This document shows positions 62,671-64,000 of a DNA stretch of 64,000 nt, piece by piece. A model generated the notes under the pieces. That model was given only the letters and a program-made list of their open reading frames with translations. It did no database searches and was not told where the DNA came from. This DNA is from Balamuthia mandrillaris (Eukaryota > Discosea > Longamoebia > Balamuthiidae). The stretch lies in contig JAVKOQ010000003.1 in NCBI GenBank assembly GCA_031835245.1, positions 285,001 to 349,000 of the forward strand, given 5' to 3'. The position numbers were made by a program, and so were the translations under genes. Positions within the stretch are counted from its first letter, which is position 1. Each line of letters starts with the position of its first letter.

Positions 62671-64000
62671 TCAAGAGTCTAGTCCTTCTTCTTCTTCTTC
62701 TTCTTTTTCTTTTTCTTCTGCTTCTGCTTCTGGTTCTGGCTCTTTGTGACCCGCTTCCAAAGATTCGCTCATGACATCTTGCAGCAGAGCAGCCATTTCC
62801 CTGTCTCCTTGTTCCAACGCAAGATCCAATGCCGTTCTCTTTGGCTCTGTTGTTGTGGGCTGTCCATCGTGAGCGCGCGTTCAAAAGGAACAAAGATGGA
62901 TGAATGAAGTGAACGATAGCCACGGACCTTCTTCGGTGAGGGCATGGACATCAGCCCCAAGTTCCAAGAGACCCTGAACCATTTCCATGTTTTCAGCAAC
63001 CACAGCGCAATGCAGTGGCGCCCATCCGTTCCCATCGCGAGCATTCACCACCCCGCTGAGAAACTCCTCCTTCGAAGGATGTGAGAACGAAGAATGACAC
63101 AGCTCGTAATTAACAAACGGAAAGTTATACCTCATCCAGAACCTCTTGGGTGAGCCAATTCAATTGATTGGTGGCCGACGCCTCGTCCTCCTCCAGTTCT
63201 GCCAAGTGATGGAGCAGAGTTTTGCTGTCTTCCTCTTCATTCCTCCACAACAGCACCTCTTTCATCCTTTCTCTTGCCTCACGGCGGTCTTCTTGGCCGA
63301 AGAGAAGATTGAAAATGTCGAGAGTGTCATAATACAAGGCATGTGGTCGCAACAACCGGAAAGCGATCTTCATCTTCCTGGCGTAAGGCAAGCCTGCCAG
63401 GAAGTCAGGAATGGGTTCTCCCCCAAAGTAATGGGGACAGTTGGACGCGTCTTCCATGATGGTAAGAACGTGCTCAAACACCGTCCAATCCCTACCCAAA
63501 GGCAAGTCAGGAGAAGAAAACTTGCAGAAGAAAGGGAGGGAGGGAGGGAGGGAGGGAGGGAGGGAGGGAGAGAGAGAGAGAGAGAAGACTCGTTTACCTC
63601 TTGTCAGCAATAAACAGGTCAGGTTTCGTTCCAATATCCTTAAAGAATTCAACCATGAGCTCGGAGTGTTCCGTACCCTCCTCCCAGTTGGAACTCCTGA
63701 CCATCATGAGAGGAGTTTTGCCCTCGTTGTCCCTTACCTTCAGCACCTCCCTCATCTCAATGCCTTCCCCTTCTGCTGTTAGCATCATTGCAAGCTCCAG
63801 AACGTCGGCTGTCATGTTATCGTAGAGTTCGGCGTTATATAACGCAATGTGCAGCGGTGTGCGTCCCATCACATCACGCAATGGTTGTTTATCCCATCCC
63901 TTCTCATGGAACTGCTCCAAACGATCAAGCAGTCCCCTATCATGGACATTCGTGTTGGTGAGCAACTCCCATATCGATGGCTGTTTATCTTGAGAAGAGG
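62671..64000 (-). CDS. F-box/ankyrin family, paralogue B, partial
   Basis: Visible exons are 63598-64000 (open at the edge), 63131-63491, 62928-63069 and 62671-62846. They match paralogue A exon for exon: GRTPLHIALYNAELYD, NEGKTPLMMVRSSNWE, LFIADKR at the same splice site, RDWTVFEHVLTIMED, SKTLLHHLAELEED, GNGWAPLHCAVVAENMEMVQ. The last two exons are nearly identical in DNA to those of A, including the intron between them, so duplication or gene conversion is recent. The C-terminus ends in a Glu-rich tail. The F-box exon should lie beyond the window. Confidence 0.8.
63535..63586. repeat. GGGA tetranucleotide and GA repeat in paralogue B intron
   Basis: About nine GGGA units followed by a GA run lie just inside the intron next to exon 63598-64000. 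They read as pyrimidines on the coding strand. Paralogue A has no such tract at the same place. Confidence 0.85.

Overview
The window is eukaryotic nuclear DNA. Nearly every gene is split by short introns (mostly 50-300 bp, GT-AG), and the proteins are housekeeping and signalling families of a unikont protist. The gene set includes a Frizzled-type receptor, a LisH-containing RasGEF, a WDR81/LvsG-type kinase-like-BEACH-WD40 protein, RING1, an ASXL-like protein and an F-box/ankyrin family. It fits an amoebozoan or a unicellular relative of animals and fungi; the species cannot be named from sequence alone. All exon borders were read by eye from splice signals and reading frame, so any one may be off by a few bases. 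For most genes the summed exons give an open frame of the length expected for the family; for RasGEF, the P5A ATPase and VPS8 my summed borders are one or two bases out of frame.

Layout. 1-5 kb: edge of an unknown gene, a Frizzled-like 7TM receptor, a Ser-rich coiled-coil protein. 5-15 kb, minus strand: RasGEF, a P5A-type transport ATPase (ATP13A1/Spf1) in about 22 exons, and an F-box/SPRY protein. 15.3-20 kb: a gene-poor block of purine/pyrimidine minisatellites around decayed coding-like repeats. It is bounded by inverted 12-bp iteron arrays and short inverted termini, and I interpret it as a DNA transposon. 21-29 kb: RING1-like PRC1 E3 ligase, quinone-oxidoreductase-type MDR, UBE2G2, TBP and a nucleolin/NSR1-like protein, densely packed in alternating orientation. 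29.8-42.8 kb, minus: a large ASXL-like protein, then a WDR81/LvsG orthologue in 21 exons. 43-57 kb: malate dehydrogenase (minus), VPS8 (CORVET), phosphopantothenate-cysteine ligase and WDR70 (plus). 57-64 kb: a lineage-specific block with an F-box/ankyrin family (two neighbouring genes plus a pseudogene) and a long unclassified F-box-like gene.

Functional links. VPS8 and WDR81 both act on endosomes. UBE2G2 and the P5A ATPase are both ER-associated quality-control factors. RING1 and the ASXL-like protein represent the two opposing Polycomb activities on H2A ubiquitin (PRC1 and PR-DUB). Three separate F-box gene types suggest an expanded SCF ubiquitin system. No tRNA, rRNA or CRISPR feature was recognised.

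Most notable: the candidate transposon with 12-bp subterminal repeats; an ASXL-like protein whose HARE-HTH domain is C-terminal rather than N-terminal; a U12-type (AT-AC-like) intron in PPCS; single-base frame anomalies and an in-frame TAG in otherwise intact genes; a dispersed ~140-bp repeat; and strand-biased CT tracts in introns.
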